A stretch of 64,000 nt of DNA from Deinococcus sp. AJ005 (GCF_009017495.1 NZ_CP044990.1:2375001-2439000), one strand, 5' to 3'; counted from the first letter of the stretch, positions 30,523-40,282 are shown. Notes: generated by a model not told the origin, from the sequence alone. Made by a program: numbers and translations.

Positions 30523-31026
30523 CTAGCCACCCGCCACACTCCGCGCCGGCTCCCACAGCCGCCACAGCTCATAAATGCCCATCAGCAGATGCAGGATCAG
30601 TTTGGCACTCAGCCCGGTCAGCAAACCCACTAGCGTTCCCCAGGCCGAGCGCATCGCGTCCGGCAGGCTTTTACGGACCACCAGCAGTTCGGCCAGCAGC
30701 GCCCCGGCCAGCGGCCCCACGATCAGGCCGAAGGGAATGAACAGTCCGGCCAGTCCGCCGATCAATGCGCCCCACACCGCCTGTTTGCTGCCGCCGTAGC
30801 GCCGCGCCCCCCACGCCGAGGCCAGATTATCCACGAAACCGATCAGGATGGTCAGCGCCCCGAAGGTCAGCAGAAAGGGCAGGTCCGGCCAGACCTGAAA
30901 GCCGTCCAGCAGCGTGGCTCCTAGCGCCCCCAGAAAGATGATCAGGGTGGCGGGCAGCACCGGCACGAAAGTCGCCACCATGCCGACGATCCAGGCGACG
31001 AGAAAAATCAGGAAGGCGAGGCTCAT
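30523..31026 (-). CDS. DUF456 family membrane protein
   Basis: The 167-residue product has about four hydrophobic segments with many glycines: [77 protein letters not shown] and the C-terminal [26 protein letters not shown]. These match DUF456, whose function is unknown. The start is ATG 31026 with GGAG a few bases upstream. Confidence 0.82.
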   Translation of the reverse strand: MSLAFLIFLVAWIVGMVATFVPVLPATLIIFLGALGATLLDGFQVWPDLPFLLTFGALTILIGFVDNLASAWGARRYGGSKQAVWGALIGGLAGLFIPFGLIVGPLAGALLAELLVVRKSLPDAMRSAWGTLVGLLTGLSAKLILHLLMGIYELWRLWEPARSVAGG

Positions 31027-31080
31027 GTCGCTCCACAGTACGGCCCGGAGAACGCTGAAGTTTCCTTACCTGGTAGACAT

Positions 31081-31110
31081 AAAAAAGCCCCACCGTGAAG
31101 TGGGGACTTT
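31081..31110 (-). terminator. Terminator of the initiator tRNA gene
   Basis: Read on the minus strand, GTCCCCAC and GTGGGGC flank a TTCACG loop and are followed by TTTTTT, eight bases after the encoded CCA. Confidence 0.85.
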
Positions 31111-31118
31111 ATTGACTT

Positions 31119-31197
<79 letters not shown>

Positions 31198-31274
31198 ACC
31201 CTTTGAAGCTCTTTTGAAACTCCGTAGCACTTTTAACGTGCCTCACGCCGTCTCTCTCTTCTCAGCGCTTGGGA

Positions 31275-31303
31275 ATAGTACAGCCCCCCGCCCAGACTGT
31301 CAA
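31275..31303 (-). promoter_or_regulatory. Sigma-70 promoter of the initiator tRNA gene
   Basis: On the minus strand TTGACA (31303-31298), a 17-bp spacer and TACTAT (31280-31275) form a near-consensus promoter about 80 bp upstream of the tRNA. Confidence 0.85.
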
Positions 31304-31383
31304 CTGTGCATGGCGTTGCCATAGGGCGGTGGGGTGCGAAAAGCAGTGCGTGAATTCGTGCGCCAGCCTGACCCGACGGGCGC

Positions 31384-31389
31384 TAGGCT
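31384..31389 (+). promoter_or_regulatory. -10 box for leaderless idi
   Basis: TAGGCT ends six bases before GTG 31396. It lies about 80 bp from the divergent tRNA promoter. Confidence 0.6.
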
Positions 31390-31395
31390 GGGGGC

Positions 31396-32445
31396 GTGAC
31401 CCCCACGGCAGACTCTGAAATCGCGGCGCGCAAACTGCGCCATGTGGACGCCTGCCTGCTGCCCGCAAGCCAGTACGCGGGCGTGACCACCGGGCTGGAG
31501 GCGGTGCCGTGGCCCTACCGCGCCCTGCCGGAGCGCAACCTGAGCGAGGTGGACCTGAACACCACCTTCCTGGGCCATGCCCTGACAGCCCCGGTCCTGA
31601 TCGGCGCGATGACCGGCGGGGCCGAGCGGGCGGGGCGCATCAATGCCCATCTGGCACAGGCCGCGCAGAAGCTGGGCGTGGGCCTGATGCTGGGTTCGCA
31701 GCGCGTGATGCTGGAGCGCCCCGACACCGCCGCCACCTTCCAGATCCGCGAACTGGCCCCCGACATCCTGCTGATCGGCAATCTGGGCGGGGCACAGTTC
31801 CTGCTGGGCTACGGCGCGAAAGAGGCCAGCCGCGCCGTGCAGACCGTGGGCGCGGACGCCCTGGCGATTCACATCAATCCCTTGCAGGAAGCCTTGCAGC
31901 GCGGCGGCGATACGAACTGGGCGGGGCTGACCGCGCGGCTGGCCGAACTGCTGCCAGACCTGCCCTTTCCGGTGGTGCTGAAGGAGGTGGGGCACGGGCT
32001 GGACGCCCGAACCGTGGCCGCCGTTCGTGACCTGGGATTTGCCGCGCTGGACGTGGCCGGGGCCGGGGGCACCAGTTGGGCGCGGGTGGAACAACTGGTG
32101 GAACATGGCGTGGTGCGGTCCCCCGACTTGTGCGAGCTGGGCGTGCCGACGGCCCAGGCATTACGTGAGGCCAGAATCGCTGCCCCGAGGATGCCACTGA
32201 TCGCCTCCGGGGGCATTCGCACGGGGCTGGACGCCGCCCGTGCCCTCAGCCTGGGCGCGGGGGTGGTGGCAGTGGCCCGGCCACTTCTTGCACCTGCGCT
32301 GGACAGCGCTGAAGCCGTGGAAGACTGGCTGGCGAACTTCATTCAGGAGCTGCGAGTGGCCCTGTTGGTCGGCGGCTACGCGGATGTTTCGGAGGTACGC
32401 GCCTCGGGCAATCCATCCAGTGCGTCTTCCACCGAGTCGGGCTGA
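31396..32445 (+). CDS. fni: Isopentenyl-diphosphate delta-isomerase, type 2
   Basis: The 349-residue FMN enzyme interconverts IPP and DMAPP for isoprenoid and carotenoid synthesis. Motifs: RKLRHVDACL, LTAPVLIGAMTGGAERAGRINAHLA, GVGLMLGSQRVMLE, IGNLGGAQF, HINPLQEALQRGGDTNW, FPVVLKEVGHGLD, DVAGAGGTSWARVE, and PLIASGGIRTGLDAARALSLGA. The GTG start is leaderless. The last 23 codons (32376-32445) overlap the end of the opposite-strand ltrA gene, so its serine-rich C-terminal tail is shaped by an antisense reading frame. Confidence 0.95.
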   Translation: MTPTADSEIAARKLRHVDACLLPASQYAGVTTGLEAVPWPYRALPERNLSEVDLNTTFLGHALTAPVLIGAMTGGAERAGRINAHLAQAAQKLGVGLMLGSQRVMLERPDTAATFQIRELAPDILLIGNLGGAQFLLGYGAKEASRAVQTVGADALAIHINPLQEALQRGGDTNWAGLTARLAELLPDLPFPVVLKEVGHGLDARTVAAVRDLGFAALDVAGAGGTSWARVEQLVEHGVVRSPDLCELGVPTAQALREARIAAPRMPLIASGGIRTGLDAARALSLGAGVVAVARPLLAPALDSAEAVEDWLANFIQELRVALLVGGYADVSEVRASGNPSSASSTESG

Positions 32446-33686
32446 TCACCCTCTCCCAGACGCTCCAGCACAGCTTCCTCCAGTTGGCCCAGCCGCCGCG
32501 TGACCGGATCGGTGGCGATGATCAGGGCCACCAGCGTGGTCAAGGCACCGACGGCCAGATGCACCCGGAAGGTGTCCAGATCGATGAACAGCAGCCCCAC
32601 GGCCAGCCCCGCCCCCACCAGCAGCGCGGGCAGACTTCTGTCCGGGAAAAAACGGCGCGTGACCCGTAGCGAATTCCAGCGCAAAAAGGCCAGCGTCAGC
32701 AGGGCCAGGGCCAGTGCGGCGGCCACCAATTGCTGGTCCTCGGCGGCCTCCCTGGACCCGGCGGCGGACAGGCCGTTTCCCAGCCCTACACCCAGCACCA
32801 CCACCGCCAGCGTGAAGGGCAGGTGGCCGTACAGCCACGCCAGCATGCCCTCTACCCGGCGGTCCACCCGCGCCCCCAGCAGCGGCAGCGAGCGGGCCTG
32901 ATCGAAGTACATGCGCCACAGTGCCACCGCCGTCACGATAGCCGCCAGCGCAGGAATCAGGTTATTCGCGTTCAGCTCCTGCTGACGGCTGCCGCCCACG
33001 ATCTCGGTGACGATTTCCCCCAGCGCGATAATTTGCAGCAGGCCCACCCGTTCGGGCAGGTGGCCCTCGTGCGGCAAGGCGTGGCGGCTGTGGTTGCGGA
33101 TGAAGACCGGGGTCAGCACGTCCAGCAGCAGGGCGGCGCACCACAGCCCGGTCTGCGCCGCCGAGCCACCCGGCCACGCTGCCGAGACCAGCCACAGCGC
33201 CGCCGCCGTGCCGAAGGCCAGCGCCATGCGCCCGGCGAAGGCGGCCACACCAGGACCACGCCGCGCCACCGCCACGTAAAGCCCCGTCTGGATCAGCCGG
33301 TTGACCCCGTAAGCCAGCGCAAAGGCCGAACCGGTATCCGTCAGATCGCCCCGGAGGGTCAGGGCAATCATGCCCAGCGACACCAGTTGCGCCAGCGTGC
33401 CCCAGCGGTAGGTGCGGCTCTCGTTGCCGTAACGGGCGGCGAAGGTGGCGTTGCCCGCCCAGGCCCACCACACCGCCACGAACAGCAGCCCGAAATGCCA
33501 CAAACTGGCGGCGTCCGGCGACTGGCCCAGCCGCTTGGCGAGTTGATCGAAGGCCACCACGAAGATCAGGTCAAAGAACAGTTCCAGCCAGGAAACCTTC
33601 TGTTCCTGATAGACAGAAGTATCTTCGCCGTGCGCGGCAGGCTCGCCCGCTCTGCCAATATTCACTTCGTCTGGCTGGCCGTGCAT
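32376..33686 (-). CDS. ltrA: Low temperature requirement protein A-like membrane protein
   Basis: The 436-residue protein has about ten hydrophobic segments. The start VSWLELFFDLIFVVAFDQLAKRL is the LtrA signature, followed by FVAVWWAWAGNATFAARYGN and PERVGLLQIIALGEIVTEIVGG. LtrA was named for growth of Listeria at low temperature; its molecular role is unknown. A GTG at 33689 precedes the chosen ATG directly. Its 3' end overlaps idi by 70 bp tail to tail. Confidence 0.87.
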   Translation of the reverse strand: MHGQPDEVNIGRAGEPAAHGEDTSVYQEQKVSWLELFFDLIFVVAFDQLAKRLGQSPDAASLWHFGLLFVAVWWAWAGNATFAARYGNESRTYRWGTLAQLVSLGMIALTLRGDLTDTGSAFALAYGVNRLIQTGLYVAVARRGPGVAAFAGRMALAFGTAAALWLVSAAWPGGSAAQTGLWCAALLLDVLTPVFIRNHSRHALPHEGHLPERVGLLQIIALGEIVTEIVGGSRQQELNANNLIPALAAIVTAVALWRMYFDQARSLPLLGARVDRRVEGMLAWLYGHLPFTLAVVVLGVGLGNGLSAAGSREAAEDQQLVAAALALALLTLAFLRWNSLRVTRRFFPDRSLPALLVGAGLAVGLLFIDLDTFRVHLAVGALTTLVALIIATDPVTRRLGQLEEAVLERLGEGDQPDSVEDALDGLPEARTSETSA

Positions 33687-33747
33687 CACTCGGATTTTTT
33701 TATCAGATAGAAGAGGCAGACCACCGTAAGCCGCCTCAAGCGGCCCA

Positions 33748-34344
33748 TTACCGTAAGCGACCTAGTCCCTTGCGGATCAGCGCGTCGGCGCTCAGCCCCG
33801 GCTCGGCAGACAGCAGTTCGGCCACCACCGCGCGCACCCCGGCCTCGCGGAAGCCTAGCGCCAGCAGCGCGTCCACCGCGTCGCGGCCCTCTGTCGTCAC
33901 TGGTCTTACAGCCCTTACACCACCCACGGCAGGCGCGGCCAGATGTTCGGGCACCTTGCCCTGAAGCTCCAGCACCAGCCGCTCGGCGGTCTTCTTGCCC
34001 ACGCCAGAGACACTGGACAGCAGTTTGGCGTCGCCGCTCAGCAGACCCTGCGCCAGCGCCGAGACCGGCATGGCCGACAGCATCGCCAGCCCCAGCTTTG
34101 GCCCCACGCCGCTCACCCCGGTCAGTAGATCGAACAGCCGCACGCTGTCGGTATCCGCAAAACCGAACAGCAACTGGGCGTCCTCGCGCACGATGAACCG
34201 GGTGTTCAGTTCGGCGGGTTGCCCCACCACCAGTTTTGCCAGCGTTCCTGCCGGGCACTGGACCTCGTAGCCCACGCCGCCCGCCACCACCACGGCGCTG
34301 TTCTCGCGCACCTCGCGCACCACGCCGGACAGGTAAGCAATCAT
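33748..34344 (-). CDS. ruvA: Holliday junction branch migration protein RuvA
   Basis: The 198-residue protein binds four-way junctions as a tetramer and loads the RuvB motor. N-terminal OB fold MIAYLSGVVREVRENSAVVV-GVGYEV, RFIVREDAQLLFGF, then two helix-hairpin-helix motifs (LTGVSGVGPKLGLAML and LSSVSGVGKKTAERLVLEL) and the C-terminal domain III (RDAVDALLALGFRE) are all present. ruvB and ruvC are not adjacent in this window. TAGAAT lies eight bases before the ATG, so initiation may be leaderless or nearly so. Confidence 0.96.
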   Translation of the reverse strand: MIAYLSGVVREVRENSAVVVAGGVGYEVQCPAGTLAKLVVGQPAELNTRFIVREDAQLLFGFADTDSVRLFDLLTGVSGVGPKLGLAMLSAMPVSALAQGLLSGDAKLLSSVSGVGKKTAERLVLELQGKVPEHLAAPAVGGVRAVRPVTTEGRDAVDALLALGFREAGVRAVVAELLSAEPGLSADALIRKGLGRLR

Positions 34345-34599
34345 TGCCCAGGATTCTAGTGGGTCGCGCGGGCGCAGGCTGTGGGAGTGGGCAGGATTTG
34401 CAGGGGCTGGAGAAGCGTGGGTGTCACCCGGCCACCGACAATCTCACCCCGGCCATTTTTCAGAACATGCCCCGGTGTTAGACTTCCTGCGGCAGACCCC
34501 GCTCTACTGAGCCGAAGAAGCCCTTTGAGAGCATCCCATTTCCCGCCCCATCCCTTTTTGCGCTGTACCCAAGCCCGGCCCACAACAGGAGAAACCACA
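34345..34599. other. Divergent intergenic region between ruvA and the NYN gene
   Basis: About 255 bp without a recognised gene or terminator. AGGAGA at 34587-34592 serves the NYN gene. Confidence 0.5.
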
Positions 34600-35172
<573 letters not shown>

Positions 35173-35179
35173 TCCAGAA

Positions 35180-36250
35180 ATGCCCGATCTAAATCCCCAT
35201 GACGCGGACGCTGTTCTCGCCCGCCTGAACTTCACGCTACCTCCGGAGCGCATCGCCCAGACCGGGGCCGAACCGCGCGACTCCTCCCGCCTGATGGTGG
35301 TGGGCCAGAACGAGATTTCGCACCGCGTCTTCAGCGATCTGCCCTCGCTGCTTCGCCCCGGCGACTTGCTGGTGTCCAACCAGAGCCGCGTGATTCCTGC
35401 CCGTGTGATGGCGCGCAAGCCCGTGACCCCCGAAGGCCACGGTGGCGGAGCAGTGGAAGTGATGCTGCTGCGCGAGGAAGAGAACAATGTCTGGAGCGCA
35501 TACCTCAAACCTGCAAAACGGGCTGGGAAAGAGTTGTGGCTGGGGGAGCATCGAGCCGAAGTCGTCGGCATTCTGGAAGACGGCGCACGCCTTTTGCATT
35601 TCGAGCATGACCTCAAGCCCCACCTGGACGAGATCGGACGGCTGCCCCTACCGCCGTACATCGATGCTGGAGATGACGACGAGATGTGGCGTGAGCGGTA
35701 TCAGACGGTGTATGCCCGCGATCCCGGCAGCGTGGCCGCCCCCACCGCCGGGCTGCACTTCACGCCGGAGTTGCTGGCCCGACTGGACGGTATGGGCGTG
35801 GAACGCTGCGCCGTGACGCTGCATGTCGGCGCGGGCACCTTCCGGCCCATCCAGGGATCGGTCGCGGACCACACCATGCACGCCGAGCGGTACTCGGTAA
35901 GCGAGGTCACCGCGCAGGCCATCAACCGTGCCAGGGCCGAGAGCCGCCGCACCGTCGCTGTCGGCACCACCACCGTTCGCACGCTGGAAAGCGCCTGGGA
36001 CGGGCAAATGGTACAGGCGGGCGAGGGCGATACGCGAATTTTCATCACGCCCGGCACCCCCGTTCACGTTCCAGACCTGCTGATCACCAACCTCCACCTG
36101 CCAGGCAGCACTCTGCTGCTGCTGGTCTCCGCCTTTGCTGGAGAGGATCGCATCCGGGCCGCCTACGACGCGGCGCTGGCGGGGGATTACCGCTTTTACT
36201 CGCTGGGTGACGCGATGCTGCTGGAAAATCAACGGGAGGCTAAAGCCTAA
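35180..36250 (+). CDS. queA: S-adenosylmethionine:tRNA ribosyltransferase-isomerase
   Basis: The 356-residue enzyme transfers the ribosyl part of SAM to preQ1-modified tRNA in queuosine synthesis. Motifs: FTLPPERIAQTGAEPRDSSRLMVV, LLRPGDLLVSNQSRVIPARV, DPGSVAAPTAGLHFTPELL, TLHVGAGTFRPI, ESRRTVAVGTTTVRTLESA, GDTRIFITPGTPV and NLHLPGSTLLLLVSAFAG. No other queuosine genes lie in the window. Its TAA overlaps the opposite-strand apaG stop codon. Confidence 0.96.
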   Translation: MPDLNPHDADAVLARLNFTLPPERIAQTGAEPRDSSRLMVVGQNEISHRVFSDLPSLLRPGDLLVSNQSRVIPARVMARKPVTPEGHGGGAVEVMLLREEENNVWSAYLKPAKRAGKELWLGEHRAEVVGILEDGARLLHFEHDLKPHLDEIGRLPLPPYIDAGDDDEMWRERYQTVYARDPGSVAAPTAGLHFTPELLARLDGMGVERCAVTLHVGAGTFRPIQGSVADHTMHAERYSVSEVTAQAINRARAESRRTVAVGTTTVRTLESAWDGQMVQAGEGDTRIFITPGTPVHVPDLLITNLHLPGSTLLLLVSAFAGEDRIRAAYDAALAGDYRFYSLGDAMLLENQREAKA

Positions 36251-36681
36251 TTCAGCGTCCGTTGCCCCGGCACGTCCAGCATGAACGCCGGAATCGGCAC
36301 CCGCACCCTCGCGCCCCAGGCGTCCTGCATGGCGTAATAGCCGCGCATCACACCCGGCGTAGCCTCCACCGTTACGAAGGAATCGTAGACGAAGGTGCCG
36401 CCCGGCGCGATCACGGGCTGCTCGCCCACCACGCCGTCACCGTCCACATTGATCTCGTGGCCCAGGGCGTCCACGATGTCCCAGTACCGGGCCAGCAGTT
36501 GCCAGGTCTGATCGTGGTGGTTCTCGATACGGATCACGTAGGAAAAAACCCTGCGCTCCGGCGTACTGTGCGCGGCCAGATGGCTGACCTGCACGCTGAC
36601 GCGGATGTCCGGCGCAGTGTCGGCCCCAGTGTCTGGACTGGGAGGGTCTGAACGTTCTGAATCGGGGGGAGGACGGCTCAT
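36247..36681 (-). CDS. apaG: ApaG domain protein
   Basis: The 144-residue protein has the ApaG/DUF525 beta-sandwich: VSVQVSHLAAHSTPERRVFSYVIRIENH, WQLLARYWDIVDALG, GVVGEQPVIAPGGTFVYDSFV, and GVMRGYYAMQDAWGARVRVPIPAF. ApaG is linked to cobalt resistance and magnesium efflux, but its biochemical role is unclear. The first 25 residues are acidic and proline-rich. The start is ATG 36681, with TATCCT nine bases upstream; the frame extends to 36828 without conservation. Confidence 0.9.
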   Translation of the reverse strand: MSRPPPDSERSDPPSPDTGADTAPDIRVSVQVSHLAAHSTPERRVFSYVIRIENHHDQTWQLLARYWDIVDALGHEINVDGDGVVGEQPVIAPGGTFVYDSFVTVEATPGVMRGYYAMQDAWGARVRVPIPAFMLDVPGQRTLN

Positions 36682-36783
36682 GGCCCTCAGAGGATAGCGG
36701 AGGCCACCGCCGCAACGTGCCCCGGCGGACCGCATGAGCAATCGGTGATTCATATGCTGAAGGCAACGCGAGGAAGCCTGCTC

Positions 36784-36789
36784 TACACT
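36784..36789 (+). promoter_or_regulatory. -10 box for the leaderless M42 peptidase gene
   Basis: TACACT ends seven bases before GTG 36797. Confidence 0.55.
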
Positions 36790-36796
36790 GCCCTGC

Positions 36797-37864
36797 GTGA
36801 CTTCTAACTCAGAACTGGGCATCAACAAGGACTTCCTTTTCGCGCTGCTTTCCGAAGCCGCACCCAGCGGTCTGGAACGCCGCGCCGCCGACGTCTGGAA
36901 AGCCGAGGCCAGCGCCTTCGCCCGCGTCTCCGAGGACCATTACGGCAACGTGTATGCCGAACTGGGGCCACAGGACGCGCCCGCGATTGCCTTGATGGGC
37001 CACTTGGACGAGATCGGCCTGATCGTCTCGCATGTGGGCGACGAGGGCTTTCTCAGCGTGCTGCCCATCGGCGGCTGGGACCCGCAGGTGCTGGTAGGCC
37101 AGCGCATCCGTCTGCTGGCACCGGGCGGCGACCTGCTGGGCGTGATCGGCAAGAAAGCCATCCACGTCATGGAATCCGAGGAGCGCAGCAAGGCCAGCAA
37201 ACTCGAGGACCTGTGGATCGACGTGGGCCTGAGCAAGGAGGACGCACAGGAGCAGATTCCGGTAGGCACCTACGGCGTGATCGAGCAGGGACCGATCATG
37301 GTGGGAAACAAGATCGTCAGCCGGGCGCTGGACAACCGCGTGGGCGCGTTTGTGGTGCTGGAAGCCCTCAAGGCGCTGAAGGACACGGACCTCAAGCACC
37401 GCGTCGTGGCCGTGGGGACCAGCCAGGAAGAAATCGGATTGTTCGGCGCACAGATGGGCGGCCATAAAATTGATCCCATCGCTGGAATCGCCGTGGACGT
37501 GACGCACGAAACCAAGCAGAACGGCGTCAGCGAGAAGAAATACGGCGTGATTCACTTCGGCAGCGGTGCGAATCTGGGCGTGGGGCCAACCAGCAGCCCG
37601 GTGGTGGTCCGCCAGCTTCAGGAGGCCGCCCGCAAGAACGGCATTCCCTTCACCCTGGGGGCCAACACCTCGCGCACCGGCACCGACGCCGACGCGCTGA
37701 CGCGGGTGCGTTCAGGCGTGCCCACCGCCGTGGTCAGCATTCCCAACCGCTACATGCACAGCCCCAGCGAAATGGTGGACGCCCACGACGTCAAAGCCTG
37801 CATCGACATTATCGCCGCCTGGGTAAAGGATCTGGAGGAAGGGCCAGACTTTACGCGGATCTGA
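36797..37864 (+). CDS. M42 family metallopeptidase (TET/glutamyl aminopeptidase-like)
   Basis: The 355-residue protein is a dinuclear zinc aminopeptidase that forms large dodecamers in relatives. Ligands are visible in MGHLDEIGL (His and Asp), SRALDNRVGAF (bridging Asp), TSQEEIGLFGA (catalytic and ligand Glu), DVTHET (Asp), and RYMHSPSEMVD (His). The N-terminal LFALLSEAAPSGLERRA is also typical. The start GTG is leaderless. Downstream lies a MITE-like element, then the terminator at 38059. Confidence 0.93.
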   Translation: MTSNSELGINKDFLFALLSEAAPSGLERRAADVWKAEASAFARVSEDHYGNVYAELGPQDAPAIALMGHLDEIGLIVSHVGDEGFLSVLPIGGWDPQVLVGQRIRLLAPGGDLLGVIGKKAIHVMESEERSKASKLEDLWIDVGLSKEDAQEQIPVGTYGVIEQGPIMVGNKIVSRALDNRVGAFVVLEALKALKDTDLKHRVVAVGTSQEEIGLFGAQMGGHKIDPIAGIAVDVTHETKQNGVSEKKYGVIHFGSGANLGVGPTSSPVVVRQLQEAARKNGIPFTLGANTSRTGTDADALTRVRSGVPTAVVSIPNRYMHSPSEMVDAHDVKACIDIIAAWVKDLEEGPDFTRI

Positions 37865-37870
37865 AACTAA

Positions 37871-38046
37871 GAGCGTGTTTTAGAAGGTGTCTCATTTTGA
37901 GGCAGAAGATGGATGTCGTTTCGTTCAGGCCGCGCTGGGAAGGCGTTTGCGGTTCCCCCCTCCCAGCCTCCCCCACAGGGGGGGAGGAGCTAAAAGCGCG
38001 TGTTCCTGGGACTCGCAGAAATCCTGAAAGGCTTTTGAAATACGCT
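37871..38046. mobile_element. MITE-like element with terminal inverted repeats, no transposase
   Basis: The left end GAGCGTGTTTTAGAAG (from 37871) and the right end, read inward, GAGCGTATTTCAAAAG (from 38046) match at 13 of 16 bases. TAA flanks both sides (37868-37870 and 38047-38049), consistent with a TNA target duplication as made by some IS5-type elements. The 176-bp interior has no gene and contains a G/C-rich short repeat. No transposase copy is in the window. Confidence 0.6.
37955..37990. repeat. G/C-rich short interspersed repeat, copy 2
   Basis: CCCCCCTCCCAGCCTCCCCC, then ACA and GGGGGGGAGGAGC, is the reverse-complement relative of 22809-22847. It lies inside the MITE-like element and can form a hairpin. 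Confidence 0.65.
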
Positions 38047-38058
38047 CTAACCGTCAGA

Positions 38059-38094
38059 GGACGCCACGCAGATTTTGAGTGGCGTCCTTGTTTT
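38059..38094 (+). terminator. Rho-independent terminator after the M42 peptidase region
   Basis: GGACGCCAC (38059-38067) and GTGGCGTCC (38079-38087) form a perfect 9-bp stem followed by TTGTTTT. Confidence 0.8.
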
Positions 38095-38097
38095 CTG

Positions 38098-38820
38098 TCA
38101 GCCTGCCACAAACCGGAGCGTTCCCTGCGGCACATTCTCGCCGCGTTCCAGGGTGGGAACCACCGTGCTGGTGCTGAGGCCCGCCGCGAGCCGCACGTCC
38201 TCGCCCAGACCCAGGGCAGCCAGATGCAGACCATGATCGCTGCCTGACAGAGCCTCTGCGGGATCGCCGCCGCCCCGGCGTACGGTCAGGGCGATGCGTG
38301 CGCCGTCGTCCAGCGTGAATTCGCCCATCGCCAGCAGGTACTCGGCCAGCACCCCTGCGGTGTACACGTCTTCCAGACCCACCCGCCCATCCGTTCCGGC
38401 GCAGACGATGCTGACCCCTTCAGAGGCCAGGGCGCGGGCGCGGCGGGCGGCGGCGTGGGCATTGGTCAGGGCGGCCAGCAGCACATGTTTGCCACTCCGG
38501 GCAGCAATGTGGGCGGCCCCGGTGCCATTGGTGGTGTTCATGACCACCGTCTTGCCCGCAAAGTTTTGCGCCCCTGCCTCTGCCGGACTGTTGCCGAAAT
38601 CAAAGCCGGGGATGGGTAGACCACCGCGTTCCCCAGCCAGCAGCAGGTTTTCCCGCGTGCCGCGCAGGGCCAGGGCCACTTCCGGCGTACTGGTCAGCAG
38701 CAGCGCCTGTGCGCCGCGTTCCAGGTAAGCGACGGCGGTGGTGGTGGCGCGCAACGCATCGATCACCAGCACCACGTCCGGATAATTCCCGTATGGCAGC
38801 AGATCGACGCGCAGTTTCAT
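38098..38820 (-). CDS. comB: 2-phosphosulfolactate phosphatase-like protein
   Basis: The 240-residue protein matches ComB, which dephosphorylates 2-phosphosulfolactate in coenzyme M synthesis of methanogens: [84 protein letters not shown], and RSG-type basic residues near the end. No other ComA, C, D or E genes are near, so the bacterial role is probably different. It starts 13 bp after the rpe stop and is likely in one transcript with it. Confidence 0.88.
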   Translation of the reverse strand: MKLRVDLLPYGNYPDVVLVIDALRATTTAVAYLERGAQALLLTSTPEVALALRGTRENLLLAGERGGLPIPGFDFGNSPAEAGAQNFAGKTVVMNTTNGTGAAHIAARSGKHVLLAALTNAHAAARRARALASEGVSIVCAGTDGRVGLEDVYTAGVLAEYLLAMGEFTLDDGARIALTVRRGGGDPAEALSGSDHGLHLAALGLGEDVRLAAGLSTSTVVPTLERGENVPQGTLRFVAG

Positions 38821-38833
38821 GCGGGGCAGCTCT

Positions 38834-39508
38834 TCACTTCAGGGCTTCCCGCAGGCGTTCCAGCCCGGCCTTTGCGCCCCCTGGCCCATAGACCGCACTC
38901 CCAGCCACTAGCACCGTGGCCCCGGCACTGACCACCGCGCGGGCGTTGGTGCTGGACACGCCGCCGTCCACCTGCAACTCGGCGTCGCTTCCCATCTCAT
39001 CCAGCCAGCGGCGCAACGTGCGAATCCGCTCCAGGCTGGCCGGAATGAATTTCTGGCCGCCAAAGCCGGGATTGACGCTCATGACCAGCACCAGATCCAC
39101 GTCGCCCAGCAAGGGTCGCACAGCCTCCAACGGGGTGCCGGGGTTGAGGGTCACGCCCGCCCGCTTACCCAGCTCCCGGATCTGCTGCACGGCGCGGTGA
39201 ACATGCGGCGTGGACTCGACATGCACGGTCATGCTGTCGGCCCCGGCAGCGGCGAAGTCCTTCAGGTAACGTTCGGGGCGCTCGATCATCAGGTGAACGT
39301 CCAGCGGCAGGTTGCTGGCCCGCCGCGCCGCTGCCAGGATGGGCAACCCGAAACTGATGTTGGGCACGAACATCCCGTCCATCACGTCCACATGTGCCCA
39401 GTCGGCCCCGGCGATGGCCCCCATTTCATCGGCCAGATGCGCGAAGTCGCACGACAGGATACTGGGGGCCAGCTTAACGGGGCGGGGGGTCTCGACTTCA
39501 GCACTCAC
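38834..39508 (-). CDS. rpe: Ribulose-phosphate 3-epimerase
   Basis: The 224-residue TIM-barrel enzyme interconverts ribulose 5-phosphate and xylulose 5-phosphate. Motifs: [79 protein letters not shown], and [31 protein letters not shown]. The start GTG 39508 gives the normal length; no clear ribosome site precedes it. It shares a divergent region with rnhB. Confidence 0.95.
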   Translation of the reverse strand: MSAEVETPRPVKLAPSILSCDFAHLADEMGAIAGADWAHVDVMDGMFVPNISFGLPILAAARRASNLPLDVHLMIERPERYLKDFAAAGADSMTVHVESTPHVHRAVQQIRELGKRAGVTLNPGTPLEAVRPLLGDVDLVLVMSVNPGFGGQKFIPASLERIRTLRRWLDEMGSDAELQVDGGVSSTNARAVVSAGATVLVAGSAVYGPGGAKAGLERLREALK

Positions 39509-39610
39509 GCCGGGCAGTTTACGACATGGCTCACAAATCCGGGCGCGGCTCAAACGGACAGGAGACGGAGAGGCGGTCAATCCCGAAGCGCAGCGCGGCA
39601 GTCTGCCTGC

Positions 39611-39616
39611 TACCCT
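39611..39616 (+). promoter_or_regulatory. -10 box for leaderless rnhB
   Basis: TACCCT ends six bases before ATG 39623. Confidence 0.6.
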
Positions 39617-39622
39617 CCCCCT

Positions 39623-40282
39623 ATGCCTCCTTTGCTCCCCTCTGTGACGCCGGACTGGGCCTACGAGCGAGAACACTGGCGGCGCGGGTATTTCCGGGTG
39701 GCGGGTGTGGACGAGGCCGGGCGCGGGGCCTGGGCCGGGCCAGTCACCGTGGCGGCGGTGATTCTGCCCGGTCTGGCGCTGGACTATCCGTTCCGCGACA
39801 GCAAGCAACTGACCGCGCCGCAACGCGAGGAATACGCCGCAGAGGTCCGCCGTGTGGCCCTGGCCTACGCCGTGGAACACGCCTGGCCCGACGAGATTGA
39901 CGAACTGAACATCCTGGGCGCGACGCACGCGGCGGCGTTGAGGGCGCTGGAAAGACTCAGTCCGCCCCCGCAGGCGCTGGTCACGGATTACCTGAAACTC
40001 CGCGTCAGAATTCCCATCAGTGCCCCGCCCAAAGCTGACGCCCTGAGCTACAGCGTGGCCGCCGCCAGCCTGCTGGCGAAAACAGAGCGTGACGCCGTGA
40101 TGCGCGAACTGGACTGCCAGCATCCGTGCTACGGTTTTGCCACCCACAAGGGCTACGGCGCACCGGCCCACCGCGCCGCGCTGGAGCAACTGGGCGTGAG
40201 CGCGGCGCACCGCCGGACCTTTGCTCCCATCCGGCGACTGCTGGAAGACGGCGAGGGCGGTCTGTTTCCAGTTCAGCCCTGA
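39623..40282 (+). CDS. rnhB: Ribonuclease HII
   Basis: The 219-residue enzyme removes ribonucleotides from DNA. The signature VAGVDEAGRGAWAGPVTVAAVIL carries the first catalytic Asp and Glu. DSKQLTAPQRE, DELNILGATHAAALRAL, LVTDYLKL (third Asp), and ALSYSVAAASLLAKTERDAVM (fourth Asp) follow, then YGFATHKGYG. The start at ATG 39623 fits the family and follows a leaderless box; a long upstream open frame is antisense to rpe. Confidence 0.96.
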   Translation: MPPLLPSVTPDWAYEREHWRRGYFRVAGVDEAGRGAWAGPVTVAAVILPGLALDYPFRDSKQLTAPQREEYAAEVRRVALAYAVEHAWPDEIDELNILGATHAAALRALERLSPPPQALVTDYLKLRVRIPISAPPKADALSYSVAAASLLAKTERDAVMRELDCQHPCYGFATHKGYGAPAHRAALEQLGVSAAHRRTFAPIRRLLEDGEGGLFPVQP

